From: an uncultured bacterium
GTDB lineage: Bacteria > Planctomycetota > UBA1135 > GCA-002686595
Reading direction: 5' to 3'
NCBI GenBank assembly: GCA_937910685.1
Contig: CALEMP010000229.1
Span: forward strand, 1 to 32,536
DNA: 32,536 nt
Under the pieces are notes generated by a model. It was not told the origin of the DNA. It saw nothing but the letters and a program-made list of their open reading frames with translations, and made no database searches. Shown here piece by piece: positions 1 through 8,198 of the stretch (positions are counted from its first letter, which is position 1; each line of letters opens with the position of its first letter). Made by a program: the position numbers and the translations under genes.

Positions 1-501
1 AAGGAAAAGCGCCCCGATCCAAATCAACGCAGCCACGATACTGGGGACCATGGCATGTACCTTAGCGAGGTTGGCAATGGGGCCCTTATCCTCACCCCCG
101 TGAGTGGCTTTGTAGCCCTCATGGAAGACATAGCCCCCGATTAGGGCCAGGACCTTGGTGCCCAGGAAGACTGCCCAGGGAAAGCTTGCGCCCACGTCCC
201 AACTGAAATTGGGATCCGCGGCGGCACAGGCAAAACTAAGGCCCACATAGACGGGCAAGATCGAACCGGCCAACAGAATCTGGGCTGCCTTGCGCAGTTC
301 GAGGGGCGCCTGTTCCAGCTCGCGCTTATCGCCCACGCCGGCCTTGCGCTTGGACTTACCCTCGGCTGCCTCGTCACCGCCCTTCGCGTCCCCAGAGGGA
401 GCGACTTCCGCTGGCGCAGAATCGGCGGACTCGGTCTCGGCCGGGGCCTCAAGGGGCTCCAGGTCATCCAGGGGTTCAAGATCGTCGTGTTGGTTGCTCA
501 T
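1..501 (-). CDS. Partial membrane protein of unknown function (C-terminus beyond window edge)
   Basis: The reading frame opens with ATG at 501 and stays open to position 1, giving the first 167 residues. Residues 1-70 are acidic and low in complexity (many Asp, Glu, Ala, Pro), then a short Lys/Arg patch, so this part is probably a disordered cytoplasmic tail. Three hydrophobic stretches follow, at about 73-95, 106-128 and from 150 to the edge, so it is a multi-pass inner-membrane protein. A small loop, HGGEDKG (134-140), separates the last two. It lies 133 bp downstream of prfA on the same strand and could be last in that operon. The start has no Shine-Dalgarno sequence but is preceded by ACC. 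I do not recognise the family. Confidence 0.75.
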   Translation of the reverse strand, partial: MSNQHDDLEPLDDLEPLEAPAETESADSAPAEVAPSGDAKGGDEAAEGKSKRKAGVGDKRELEQAPLELRKAAQILLAGSILPVYVGLSFACAAADPNFSWDVGASFPWAVFLGTKVLALIGGYVFHEGYKATHGGEDKGPIANLAKVHAMVPSIVAALIWIGALFL

Positions 502-634
502 GGTCGATTGGGGAGGACAGGCCTGGTGAGTGGCCGAGTGATCTGATGCAGTTTAGGGCAGAGGGTGGGTTCTAGCATCCCTAGAGCACGGTGGCTACTG
601 GGGAATTGGATGAACGGAGGGCAAGCGCGACGGT

Positions 635-1723
635 TCACAGGTCGCGGATGCGTTCCTCCCGTTCGAGCTCTTCTAGGGCCTCCAGCAGGGGCTCAATGCG
701 CCCTTCCAGCACGGGCTCTAGGTTGAAGTTCTTGACATCCCCACTCAGGCGGTGGTCGGTTACCCGGTTCTGGGGAAAATTATAGGTGCGCACACGCTGG
801 CTGCGGTCACCGCTGCCCACCAGGTTGCGTCGGAATTCGGAGCGCTCTTGGTGCAGACGTTCCTGCTCCCGCTCCATCATGCGCGTGCGCAAGATTCGCA
901 TGGCCCGCGCCCGGTTCTTGTGCTGGGAACGCTCGTCCTGGCAAACCACCACGATGCCTGTGGGCCGGTGAGTGATACGAACTGCGGACTCGGTCTTGTT
1001 CACGTGCTGGCCACCGGCCCCGCCTGCGCGCATGGTGTCGATGTCCAGGTCGTCGTCTTTGACTTCGATCTCAGCCTCTTCTGCCTCGGGCATCACGGCC
1101 ACGGTTGCAGCGGAGGTATGAATGCGGCCCTGACTTTCCGTGGAAGGTACGCGCTGCACCCGGTGGCCGCCGCTTTCAAAACGCAGGCCACGCCACACGC
1201 CCTTGCCGGAGACCCCGATCACAATTTCACGGTAGCCCCCCACATCCGAGCGCTGCTCCACCATGCCCTCGATGCGCCACTTGTGGTTGTCCGCGAGGCG
1301 CGAGTACATGCGCATAAGGTCCGCTACAAAGAGCGTCGCCTCATCGCCTCCGGTACCCGCCCGAAGTTCCATGATCACTCGAGTGCGCTCATCCATGGGA
1401 TCAGCGATCAGCGCGTTCTTGGCACGCTCGAGCAATTCGACTTGTTCGGCGGCGGCGAAGGTTTTGTCCTCCTGCGCCAACTCAACCAACTCCTCATCCT
1501 CTCCGTCTTCGATGATCGAGTCGGCTTCCTCGATACGAACCACCAATCCGGTCCACTGCTTGAACAAAGTCCAAGACTCTTCGAGGGTTCCGCGCTCGCG
1601 CAGGAGCCCGGGAAAGCGCTTCACATCCGAAGCTATAGCGGGATCGGCCAACTCTTCCGAGAGGGCATCAAAGCGCGCCGATCGCTCAGCTAGCTTTTCG
1701 ATCAGAACGGTCTCGGTGGCCAT
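635..1723 (-). CDS. prfA: Peptide chain release factor 1
   Basis: This is a class I release factor that reads UAA/UAG stop codons in the ribosomal A site and triggers peptidyl-tRNA hydrolysis. At 362 residues it has the normal RF1 length. The codon-recognition tripeptide is P-S-T at 193-195 in [15 protein letters not shown], the RF1 PxT type and not the SPF of RF2. The catalytic GGQ is at 237-239 in [15 protein letters not shown], and a basic C-terminal part follows, with the usual RNA-rich motifs such as [11 protein letters not shown]. It lies 39 bp downstream of rpmE. An rpmE-prfA pairing is common in bacteria. The ATG at 1723 gives the usual N-terminus; no Shine-Dalgarno sequence is visible. 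Confidence 0.97.
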   Translation of the reverse strand: MATETVLIEKLAERSARFDALSEELADPAIASDVKRFPGLLRERGTLEESWTLFKQWTGLVVRIEEADSIIEDGEDEELVELAQEDKTFAAAEQVELLERAKNALIADPMDERTRVIMELRAGTGGDEATLFVADLMRMYSRLADNHKWRIEGMVEQRSDVGGYREIVIGVSGKGVWRGLRFESGGHRVQRVPSTESQGRIHTSAATVAVMPEAEEAEIEVKDDDLDIDTMRAGGAGGQHVNKTESAVRITHRPTGIVVVCQDERSQHKNRARAMRILRTRMMEREQERLHQERSEFRRNLVGSGDRSQRVRTYNFPQNRVTDHRLSGDVKNFNLEPVLEGRIEPLLEALEELEREERIRDL

Positions 1724-1762
1724 TAATATTGGTGGGAGCGTCCAAATTGGACGCCCTCAACC

Positions 1763-1972
1763 CTAGACCTCTTTGGCTTGACCGTACTTCTTGCGGAAGC
1801 GATCAACCCGGCCAGCCGCGTCGACGAACTTGGACTTGCCCGTATAGAAGGGATGGCAAACGCTGCAAACTTCAATCTTGAGTTCTTTCACGGTTGCACG
1901 GGTTTCAAAAGAGTTGCCACAGCCGCAGGTCACGGTGCACTCTTCGTATTTGGGATGGATGCCTTTCTTCAT
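1763..1972 (-). CDS. rpmE: 50S ribosomal protein L31, zinc-binding type
   Basis: The 69-residue protein starts MKKGIHPKY, the standard L31 N-terminus. It keeps four zinc ligands: C16 and C18 in CGCG, and C36 and C39 in [12 protein letters not shown]. It is therefore the zinc-containing (C+) form, which can serve as a zinc store; no zinc-free paralogue is in the window. L31 sits at the subunit interface near the central protuberance. The gene lies between maf (66 bp upstream) and prfA (39 bp downstream) on the same strand. A short perfect hairpin sits in its 5' leader (separate entry). Confidence 0.97.
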   Translation of the reverse strand: MKKGIHPKYEECTVTCGCGNSFETRATVKELKIEVCSVCHPFYTGKSKFVDAAGRVDRFRKKYGQAKEV

Positions 1973-1992
1973 GGTTGCCCTGCCCGGGGTTG

Positions 1993-2015
1993 TTGGGCCG
2001 TTTCCAACGGCCCGA
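1993..2015 (-). promoter_or_regulatory. Hairpin in the rpmE leader
   Basis: A perfect 8-bp inverted repeat, GGGCCGTT / AACGGCCC with a 3-nt loop, extends by one G-T and one A-T pair. It lies between the maf stop codon and the rpmE start, ending about 20 nt before the rpmE ATG. No T-run follows on either strand, so it is not a typical intrinsic terminator. It could stabilise or separate the maf and rpmE transcripts, or control translation of L31. The function is inference only. Confidence 0.45.
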
Positions 2016-2038
2016 TCCGGGATCTAGGGCCGAACAGG

Positions 2039-2698
2039 CTAACGATTTGCAAGGGGGTCGGCAAGATCCGGCCCCCCTAAGCTGGCCAATAACTTCAATG
2101 TGAGAGCCACAGGCAGGCCCACCACATTGTCCCAGCCCCCCCCTTCAAGGCCCACAACGAAGCGATCGGCGGTCTCCTGGATCGCATACCCCCCCGCTTT
2201 GTCCCGCCATTCGCCGCTGGCCACATAGGCCGAGATCTCCCCGGCGGTCAGCTCACGCATGGTGACCCAGGTCCGTTCGTGGGAGAATCGCTTGGAGAGG
2301 TCCGAGCTGCGCACCACGGCGACTCCGGTGACCACCTGATGGCGGGTGCCCGAAAGGGCTTCCAGCATTCCCCGGGCCTCCAGCTCGTCGACGGGCTTAC
2401 CCAACTGGCGAGCGCTAGGGCCTTCGCCGATGGCCACGATGGTGTCGGAACCGATCACAAGACAGGGGGCCGATTCCTGGGTCTGCGAAGCGATCCAGTC
2501 CCCCATCCCAGCCTGGGCTTTGCGCAGGGCAAGGGCTTCCGCAGCTCCTTCCGGGGAAAGGCCCGGCTCGAGGGATTCATCCACCCCCGTGGGGTGCACC
2601 GTAAATTCGATACCAGCCTGGGCCAGCAGAACTTTTCGCCGGGGAGAGGCGGAGGCCAAGACGATGCATGGCGGGACATCGCGCGGGGAGGCGCCCAT
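2039..2698 (-). CDS. maf: Maf-family nucleoside triphosphate pyrophosphatase
   Basis: Maf proteins hydrolyse non-canonical or surplus nucleoside triphosphates (such as dTTP, UTP or modified bases) to the monophosphate and pyrophosphate. The 219-residue protein has the family signatures: SASPRR (16-21), GSDT with the catalytic Asp85, a GKP at 100-102, [10 protein letters not shown] (116-125) and DKAGGYAIQ near residue 166. Residues 1-10 are a short extension before the conserved [10 protein letters not shown]. It starts 3 bp after the stop of the H1-like gene, so the two are probably co-transcribed. Substrate class cannot be told from the sequence alone. Confidence 0.93.
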   Translation of the reverse strand: MGASPRDVPPCIVLASASPRRKVLLAQAGIEFTVHPTGVDESLEPGLSPEGAAEALALRKAQAGMGDWIASQTQESAPCLVIGSDTIVAIGEGPSARQLGKPVDELEARGMLEALSGTRHQVVTGVAVVRSSDLSKRFSHERTWVTMRELTAGEISAYVASGEWRDKAGGYAIQETADRFVVGLEGGGWDNVVGLPVALTLKLLASLGGPDLADPLANR

Positions 2699-2701
2699 GG
2701 G

Positions 2702-4324
2702 TCAGCGCTTGCTCGCGCCCTTTTTCTTCGAGGTAGTCTTGCGCTTAGCGGCCTTTTTCTTGGCAGGAGCTTTCTTCTTGCTCGTGGTCTTCTTGCTCGT
2801 GGTCTTCTTCTTAGCAGGAGCCTTCTTGGCCGCCGGCTTCTTCTTGGCAGGAGCCTTCTTCACAGGAGCCTTCTTAGCAGCAGACTTCTTCTTAGAAGGA
2901 GCCTTCTTAGCCGCTGGCTTCTTCTTGGAGGATGTCTTCTTTGCTGGGGCTTTCTTGGCCGCCGGCTTCTTCTTGGAGGATGCCTTCTTCTTAGCAGCAG
3001 CTTTCTTGGCCGCTGCTTGCTTAGCGACCGCAGCTTTCTTGGCCGCTGCTTGCTTATCGTCCGCAGCCTTCTTGGCCGCGACCTTCTTATCGTCCGCAGC
3101 CTTCTTGGCCGCGACCTTCTTATCGTCCGCAGCCTTCTTGGCCGCGGCTTGCTTAGCTTCCACAGCCTTCTTAGCCGCGGCTTGCTTAGCTTCCGCAGCC
3201 TTCTTAGCCGCGGCCTTCTTGGCCTCAGCCGCTTTCTTAGCTTCAGCCTTACGGTCCGCGACCATTTTGGCCGCTTCCTTCTTGGCCGCTGCCTTTTTCT
3301 CTTCAGCAGCCTTCTTGATGGCTATCTTCTTGTCTTCGATCGCCTCCTTCTTGGCTGCGATCTTGCGCTCGACCTCACGCTTCTTGTCGGCGATTTTCTT
3401 GGCCGCATCCTTACGGGCCTGGGCTTTCTTGCTCTCTGCTGCGAGGCGGCGCTCCTTGGCCTTCCGCTGGCGCTGCCGCTCGCGGTCCTTGCCTAATTCG
3501 GCGGCCTCAAGGCGCTTGCTTTCTTTCTCCTCTTCCTTGGCGATGCGCTCTGCTTCCTTTTTCTCCGCAGCAATGTGGCGAACCTCGTCCTTGCGAGCCT
3601 GCTCGGCAGCACGTTCCCGGGCGCGAACCCAATCCTCGTGGGCCTTCTTCGCGTAGGCGTTCTTACGCAGAACCTCAACCTCGTCAAAGATCGGGCTCAC
3701 ATCATCATTCCAACGGTCCACCATCTCGTAGATCGCCAAGGTGAAGATTAGCTCGCCACCCGGGGGAATCAACTTGGCCACCATTTCCGTTGCCTTGGAA
3801 ACCGAGGTGGTCTTGTCAATCCAACCCAGCTTGTCCAGTAGCTTCATCATGGGCAGGTGCACGGGCACCTTGCCCTCGGTACCAGCCCAAACGAGCCAGG
3901 CGCCACCGGCTTTGCCGAGCACCTTGAGATCCCGGAGGGCATCCATGCCCGCAGCGGAATCCTCTCGCAGGAACTCCAGGTCCAAGGAGTGGACCTCCTG
4001 GAAAATGTCCTGCAGATAGGCCCGCACCAACATGGCCGAGTCCGTGCGGTCATTTAGAAGAGCCGGTCCCTTCTTGCGCGAAGAGGTATGAATCGATTGG
4101 GCGATTTCCTGGCATTGGCTCACGCGCACTTCGTTCCAGTCCTCGAATGCGGTCCCCAGAGAGCGCACGGTTTGCTCCGCCTGCTTTTGGGTGAGCGTGC
4201 GCAGGAGCACCAGCACAAGGCCTTGCTCCAAGAGGGACAAACCCTCAATCGGGGCGAGAAGGAAAGGGTGACGCGGTTTGACCGCTTGCACCACCTGAGC
4301 CACTTGTTCGACTTTCTTGACCAC
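2702..4324 (-). CDS. Degenerate HhH-GPD-like domain fused to a histone H1-like Lys/Ala tail
   Basis: 540 residues in two halves. Residues 30-215 look like the endonuclease III/HhH-GPD glycosylase fold: [11 protein letters not shown] (56-66), [11 protein letters not shown] (133-143) at the place of the LPGVGRKTA hairpin, [16 protein letters not shown] (153-168) at the place of PVDTHVxRVxxRLGL, then a helix ending in LIPPGGEL. By my hand alignment the catalytic Lys is Ala139 and the catalytic Asp is His156, and there is no Cys cluster, so it is probably a non-enzymatic DNA-binding domain. Residues 235-540 are almost only Lys, Ala, Arg, Glu, Ser and Pro, like H1 or chlamydial Hc2, and include seven 11-residue repeats. 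The GTG start is fixed by an in-frame TAG just upstream (TAG TTC TGC CCC CCA AAT ATC GTG). It is probably a nucleoid-associated protein, first gene of the maf-rpmE-prfA group. Confidence 0.8.
   Translation of the reverse strand: MVKKVEQVAQVVQAVKPRHPFLLAPIEGLSLLEQGLVLVLLRTLTQKQAEQTVRSLGTAFEDWNEVRVSQCQEIAQSIHTSSRKKGPALLNDRTDSAMLVRAYLQDIFQEVHSLDLEFLREDSAAGMDALRDLKVLGKAGGAWLVWAGTEGKVPVHLPMMKLLDKLGWIDKTTSVSKATEMVAKLIPPGGELIFTLAIYEMVDRWNDDVSPIFDEVEVLRKNAYAKKAHEDWVRARERAAEQARKDEVRHIAAEKKEAERIAKEEEKESKRLEAAELGKDRERQRQRKAKERRLAAESKKAQARKDAAKKIADKKREVERKIAAKKEAIEDKKIAIKKAAEEKKAAAKKEAAKMVADRKAEAKKAAEAKKAAAKKAAEAKQAAAKKAVEAKQAAAKKAADDKKVAAKKAADDKKVAAKKAADDKQAAAKKAAVAKQAAAKKAAAKKKASSKKKPAAKKAPAKKTSSKKKPAAKKAPSKKKSAAKKAPVKKAPAKKKPAAKKAPAKKKTTSKKTTSKKKAPAKKKAAKRKTTSKKKGASKR
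2997..3227 (-). repeat. Seven tandem 33-bp repeats inside the H1-like tail
   Basis: Seven contiguous units of exactly 33 bp (for example 3063-3095 and 3096-3128, which are identical) encode 11-residue blocks of the type [22 protein letters not shown] and [11 protein letters not shown]. Because the unit is a multiple of three, gain or loss of copies keeps the reading frame. Units differ mostly in the first five residues (ADDKK, AEAKQ, VEAKQ, AVAKQ). Both flanks are less regular Lys/Ala sequence. Expect copy-number differences between related strains. Confidence 0.9.
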
Positions 4325-4430
4325 GATATTTGGGGGGCAGAACTACGGGAATCTTGGGATCCAGTTGGATCCCGGCAAGCGATCAAGAGAACGCTCACAG
4401 GGCTTGGGAAGAGAAGCCCAGAAGGAGCTC

Positions 4431-4473
4431 AAAAACCGCCGCGACGGGACCGGGGGGGATCCTGTCGCGGCGG
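4431..4473 (-). terminator. Intrinsic terminator after rpsP
   Basis: Arms at 4436-4449 and 4460-4473 form a 14-bp stem (CCGCCGCGACGGGA with TCCTGTCGCGGCGG, one G-T position), with a 10-nt loop. On the minus strand the stem is followed at once by TTTTT (4435-4431). This ends the ffh-rpsP transcript, about 80 bp after the rpsP stop, before the H1-like gene begins at 4324. On the plus strand no T-run follows, so it acts in one direction. A second small stem (CGCAAG/CTTGCG, 4499-4517) lies between it and rpsP. Confidence 0.85.
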
Positions 4474-4550
4474 ATTAAATCAATGAGAGAATCCGTCGCG
4501 CAAGGGCTTTGCTTGCGATGAATCGAAAGCAAGGCATTGCGCGGTTGGAA

Positions 4551-4976
4551 TCACTCTCCAGCAGCTGCTTCCGCCTTGGCGGCTGCGCTGCGAGCGGTAA
4601 CGCGCTCGGTAAGACGCGCACCCTTGGCGACCAAACGGGCTGCCTTGAGGGACGCGCGGGTTTTACCCGTGGCTGTCACCTTCTTGCGGCCGGGGCGTCG
4701 ACGCATCGTGGGGGCTTTGCCCCACTCCGCAAACACACCATGGCGCTTGAAAAGGGAACGCACGGTGTCGGAGGGCTGGGCGCCCTGCTCGAGCCAGTGA
4801 CGGGCGCGTTCGATGTTGAGGTTACTCTGCTGGTCCTTGGTCGGGTGCACCGGGTCGTAAAGACCAAGATGCTCCAGGACCCGACCATCCCGCGAGCTGC
4901 GGGAATCGGCGACAGAAATTCGGTAGCAGGCGCGGTTGCGCCGGCCTGTGCGCTTGAGACGGATGACGACGGCCAT
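4551..4976 (-). CDS. rpsP: 30S ribosomal protein S16
   Basis: S16 is an early-assembling 30S subunit protein. The protein begins MAVVIRLKRTGRRNRACYRI, the classic S16 N-terminus, followed by the family core with DSRSSRDGRVLEHLGLYDP. I start at the ATG at 4976 (141 residues). A longer frame runs up to 5096, but its 40 extra residues have no S16 character. The C-terminal 50 residues are an Ala/Lys/Arg-rich tail, longer than the roughly 80-90 residues of a minimal S16. It follows ffh on the same strand after 129 bp; the rimM-trmD-rplS genes that often follow rpsP are absent. A candidate promoter sits almost on the start codon. Confidence 0.96.
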   Translation of the reverse strand: MAVVIRLKRTGRRNRACYRISVADSRSSRDGRVLEHLGLYDPVHPTKDQQSNLNIERARHWLEQGAQPSDTVRSLFKRHGVFAEWGKAPTMRRRPGRKKVTATGKTRASLKAARLVAKGARLTERVTARSAAAKAEAAAGE

Positions 4977-4986
4977 GGGCGATCGG

Positions 4987-5015
4987 AATATAATGCTTGG
5001 TTGAAGGCCAGTCGA
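4987..5015 (-). promoter_or_regulatory. Candidate promoter for rpsP giving a nearly leaderless mRNA
   Basis: Read on the minus strand: TCGACT (5015-5010), a 17-nt spacer, then TATATT (4992-4987). The -10 element differs from TATAAT at one position and the -35 element matches TTGACA at four of six. The expected start of transcription is near 4980, only about 4 nt before the rpsP ATG at 4976. There is no Shine-Dalgarno sequence, which fits leaderless initiation. The -35 element is inside a GGCCA/TGGCC inverted repeat (5007-5022). Confidence 0.45.
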
Positions 5016-5105
5016 ATGGCCGAAACGGAAGCCAACAGGGGCCTCCTCCCAGAAAGTGGGGCGGACAGATTGCCAGCAGCCCCCCCAAAAGTCCACTCCT
5101 AGGAC

Positions 5106-6704
5106 CTACTTCTTGCGACGGTTCTTGCGGCGGGCCTTGGCTTTTGCCTTTTCCCTCTTCTTTTTGTCCAAGTCCTTGCCGCTTTTGCGAGTCGCGGAGG
5201 AGCCCCGAGCGTTGGCCCCCTCCATCATGCTGGAGGGGTCCATGCCCGCCATTCCAGGGGGCATTCCAGCACCCATACCCCCTCCTGCGCCACCCAGGAG
5301 GCCACCTAAGCCCCCCATCATGCCGCCTTTACCCTGGGAGGGGTCCATCATCGCGCCCGTGCCCGACATTCCGGCCAGGGCCGCGCGCTTGTCTTTGCCT
5401 CCGATCATGGAGCCCATGCCCATTTTGCCCAGCTTCTTCATGGCCTTGCCCATTTGCTGGTAGCGCTTCATGAGGTCGTTGACCGCAGCCAATGGCTGAC
5501 CTGCACCCCGGGCCACCCGGCGCCTGCGGGCCACATCCAGGGTCTGCGGACGCAAGCGCTCCCGGGGAGTCATGGAGTGAAAGAGGGCCTCAAGGCGATC
5601 CATCTGGCGCTCGTCCACGTCCATGTCCCCCAGCTGCCCCATGCCCGGCATCATGCCCATGACCTTCTTCATGGGACCCAGCTTGCGCACCATGCTCAGC
5701 ATGGAGAACATGTCTTGCAGGGTGAAGGTACCCATAACGAGCTTCTCGAAACTCGCCTGGGCCTCATCCTCGTTGATGTGCTTTTGGGCCTGATCCACCA
5801 GGCCCACCACGTCTCCCATTCCCAAGATGCGGCCCGCCATACGCTCGGCACTAAAAGCATCCAGGTCGGCGACTTTTTCGCCGGTACCCACGAACAGAAT
5901 CGGAGCACCGGTAATTTGCTTGATCGAGAGCGCTGCGCCGCCCCGGGCGTCCCCATCGAGCTTGGTCAAGATCACGCCCGTCAGGCTCAATCGCTTGTGG
6001 AACTCTTCCGCAGAACGCACCGCATCCTGACCTGTCATGGCATCCGCCACTAAGATCTGGGCGTCCGGCTGGGTCAGGGCAGCGATTTCGGCCACTTCGG
6101 CCATCATCTCCTGATCCACGTGCAAACGGCCCGCGGTGTCCAAAATCACCAGATCGGCCCCCGTGCGCCGGGCTTCGGCCACGCCCAAACGGCAGACCTC
6201 TGGAGGCGTCTTTCCTTCCGCATGGAAGACCGCTGTGTCGATCTGGCGACCGAGCACTCGCAACTGCTCTACTGCTGCAGGACGTTTCACATCCGCCGCC
6301 ACCAGCAGAATCTTGGAGTTGTGTTTTTCGCGCAGGTGGACGGCCAACTTAGCGCAGGTGGTGGTTTTTCCCGCGCCCTGCAGACCGGCCATCAAGATCA
6401 CCGTGGGGCCGGGCTTGGCCAGGGTGATGGTCGCGTCCTCGGGCCCCATCAGCTGCACCAGTTCCTGGTGTACCGCATGGATGAATTGCTCGGAGGCCTC
6501 GACCCCTGTCAGGCGCTGGTCCCCCAGGGCCCTCTCTTCCACCCGAGTGCAGAAATCCCGCGCAACCTGAAAGTGCACATCGGCTTCCAAAAGGGCGGTG
6601 CGCACCTCTTTCAAGCCTTCCTGGATGTTGTCCGAGGTCAGCTCGCGGCGGCCTCTGAAGAGGGAAAAGGAGCCGCTTAGGCGCTTGGTAAGGGTCTCAA
6701 ACAT
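5106..6704 (-). CDS. ffh: Signal recognition particle GTPase (Ffh/SRP54)
   Basis: Ffh binds signal sequences and 4.5S RNA and delivers ribosomes to the FtsY receptor at the membrane. The N domain (1-90) is followed by the GTPase domain with the P-loop GLQGAGKTT (107-115), DTAGRL (189-194) and TKLDGDARGG (247-256). The Met-rich M domain runs from about 320 to 430. Its RNA-binding loop reads RRRRVARGAGQPLAAVNDL, with GAG where most Ffh proteins have GSG. At 532 residues it is about 80 longer than usual because of a Gly/Met-rich stretch (427-495) and a final Lys/Arg-rich segment (506-532). It lies upstream of rpsP. The start is preceded by ACC with no Shine-Dalgarno sequence. Confidence 0.97.
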   Translation of the reverse strand: MFETLTKRLSGSFSLFRGRRELTSDNIQEGLKEVRTALLEADVHFQVARDFCTRVEERALGDQRLTGVEASEQFIHAVHQELVQLMGPEDATITLAKPGPTVILMAGLQGAGKTTTCAKLAVHLREKHNSKILLVAADVKRPAAVEQLRVLGRQIDTAVFHAEGKTPPEVCRLGVAEARRTGADLVILDTAGRLHVDQEMMAEVAEIAALTQPDAQILVADAMTGQDAVRSAEEFHKRLSLTGVILTKLDGDARGGAALSIKQITGAPILFVGTGEKVADLDAFSAERMAGRILGMGDVVGLVDQAQKHINEDEAQASFEKLVMGTFTLQDMFSMLSMVRKLGPMKKVMGMMPGMGQLGDMDVDERQMDRLEALFHSMTPRERLRPQTLDVARRRRVARGAGQPLAAVNDLMKRYQQMGKAMKKLGKMGMGSMIGGKDKRAALAGMSGTGAMMDPSQGKGGMMGGLGGLLGGAGGGMGAGMPPGMAGMDPSSMMEGANARGSSATRKSGKDLDKKKREKAKAKARRKNRRKK

Positions 6705-6908
6705 GGTTCTTGGCGGGCCAACTTACCTGATAGGGGTCTCCGTGAAGCTGCAAATCACACCGGAGTTTATTATTTGCCCCCTCCTGCGGCCCCCTTCACC
6801 GAGAGTGGCCCGGGGAATCACTCTTCAAGACAATCGTCAGCAGCTTGAGCAGGTGCAAGGCCCAACGCCCCCATCATGGAGCGCCGTAGCTCCAAAGCAG
6901 CGCCGCCC
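6705..6908. other. Spacer between murA and ffh
   Basis: The 204-bp gap holds no convincing reading frame or RNA gene. On the minus strand there is an AT-rich patch, AATAATAAAC, near 6765-6774 that could be a -10 element for ffh, but no good -35 element lies at the right distance. A small inverted repeat (GGAGC/GCTCC, 6878-6893) follows murA without a T-run, so it is not a clear terminator. I found nothing resembling the conserved SRP RNA core. Confidence 0.4.
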
Positions 6909-8198
6909 TCAATCGTCCTCTTCATCCCGCAGCACGCCAGCACCAAGAGCCTCAAGCCGCTCCTCCATGGCCTCGTAGCCCCGATCCAGGTGATACATAC
7001 GGTGGACCTCGGTGGTCCCCTCCGCCACCAGCCCGGCCATCACAAGAGCAGCAGAAGCGCGCAAGTCGGAAGCGGTCACTGGGGCTCCCGAAAGGCCCTC
7101 GACCCCGCGCACCACAGACGCGGTGGTTTGACGTCGAATGTCTGCCCCGAGCCGTTGCAACTCAGGGATGTGCGTCCAGCGGTCGTGGTAAATGCGCTCG
7201 GTGATGATGCTGATGCCATCCCCAAGGGTCATCAAGGCCATCCACTGGGCTTGTAGGTCGGTGGGGAAACCGGGATAGACGTTGGTGGAAATATCCGTGG
7301 AAAGGGGGCGCACATCCTTGGGGTCACAGGGCTTGGTCTCGACCCAATCGGGGCCTACCTCAAAGGAAAGCCCGGCGCTCTTCATCATGTTCAGGAGCAC
7401 CAGCAGATGGTCGGGACGACAACCCGTGACGCGCACCGCGCCGCCGGTCATGGCCCCCAGCAAGATGTAGGTGCCCGCTTCGATGCGATCGGGGATCACG
7501 TCGATCTCTGCGTCGCCCAGCTCGTCCACTCCTTCGATCTCGATGATCGGCGAGCCGTGGCCCGTGACCCGGGCGCCCATGGCGTTCATGGTGTCCGCGA
7601 GGGCCACGATCTCGGGCTCACAGGCCGCCCCTTGGATGACGGTGGTGCCCTTGGCCAAACTGGCCGCCATCATCACGTTGGCCGTGCCCAGCACCGACGA
7701 CCCAAAGGCCGAGCCCAGGTACATGGATGCCCCGCGCAAACCGCCCGCGGGGGTCTCGGCCACGATGTAGCCGCTCTCCAAGCGAATCTTGGCCCCCAGG
7801 GCCTCGAATCCCTTGAGGTGTACATCAATCGGCCGCACTCCAAAGACACAGCCCCCGGGCATGCTGACCCTGGCCCTGCCAAGCCGCGCCAACATGGGTC
7901 CCATCACGCAAAGGGAACCCCGCATGCGGCGCACCAAGTCCCAAGAGGCCTCGCCCTTGATGTCCCCCGAGGCGTTGATCTCCATGTCGCCGTTTTGGGC
8001 CTGCTCCGCTTGGGCTCCCAGATCCCGCAGGACCCGGGTCATGAAACGCACGTCCACGAGCCTCGGGGCTCCGCGCAATTTCAATGTGCCATGGCTCAAA
8101 AGCCCGGCGGCCATCATGGGCAATACGGCGTTTTTGGCCCCGGCGGTCCGGATCGTGCCCGCCAGAGGGCGGCCCCCTTCAATGATCAGTTTTTTCAA
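6909..8198 (-). CDS. murA: UDP-N-acetylglucosamine 1-carboxyvinyltransferase
   Basis: MurA transfers enolpyruvate from phosphoenolpyruvate to UDP-GlcNAc, the first committed step of peptidoglycan synthesis. With the chosen start it has 429 residues, close to the family norm. The sequence opens KKLIIEGGRPLAGTIRTAGAKN with the conserved Lys22-Asn23; the active-site Cys is C117 in MPGGCVFGVRPIDVHL, so fosfomycin could alkylate it. The start is TTG at 8198: the homology begins exactly there, and GAGGGG lies 9 nt upstream, one of the few good Shine-Dalgarno sites in the window. A longer frame to 8588 adds 130 residues of non-conserved GC-rich translation and is rejected. A MurA gene supports a peptidoglycan wall in this organism. 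Confidence 0.95.
   Translation of the reverse strand: MKKLIIEGGRPLAGTIRTAGAKNAVLPMMAAGLLSHGTLKLRGAPRLVDVRFMTRVLRDLGAQAEQAQNGDMEINASGDIKGEASWDLVRRMRGSLCVMGPMLARLGRARVSMPGGCVFGVRPIDVHLKGFEALGAKIRLESGYIVAETPAGGLRGASMYLGSAFGSSVLGTANVMMAASLAKGTTVIQGAACEPEIVALADTMNAMGARVTGHGSPIIEIEGVDELGDAEIDVIPDRIEAGTYILLGAMTGGAVRVTGCRPDHLLVLLNMMKSAGLSFEVGPDWVETKPCDPKDVRPLSTDISTNVYPGFPTDLQAQWMALMTLGDGISIITERIYHDRWTHIPELQRLGADIRRQTTASVVRGVEGLSGAPVTASDLRASAALVMAGLVAEGTTEVHRMYHLDRGYEAMEERLEALGAGVLRDEEDD

Noticed and set aside
752..1693. 313-codon plus-strand frame opposite prfA
   Set aside because: It mirrors a clearly recognised release factor gene. High GC leaves antisense frames open by codon bias.
2279..3656. 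Long plus-strand open frames opposite the H1-like gene, rich in Leu/Ser or Ala/Phe
   Set aside because: They are the antisense of Lys/Ala codons; composition and repeats follow entirely from the minus-strand gene and no start signal or family motif is present.
4977..5096. N-terminal extension of S16 by 40 residues
   Set aside because: The universal S16 N-terminus begins at MAVVIRLKR; the upstream codons are unrelated to the family and overlap the candidate promoter.
6878..6893. GGAGC/GCTCC hairpin after murA as a terminator
   Set aside because: The stem is only 5 bp and no T-run follows on the minus strand.
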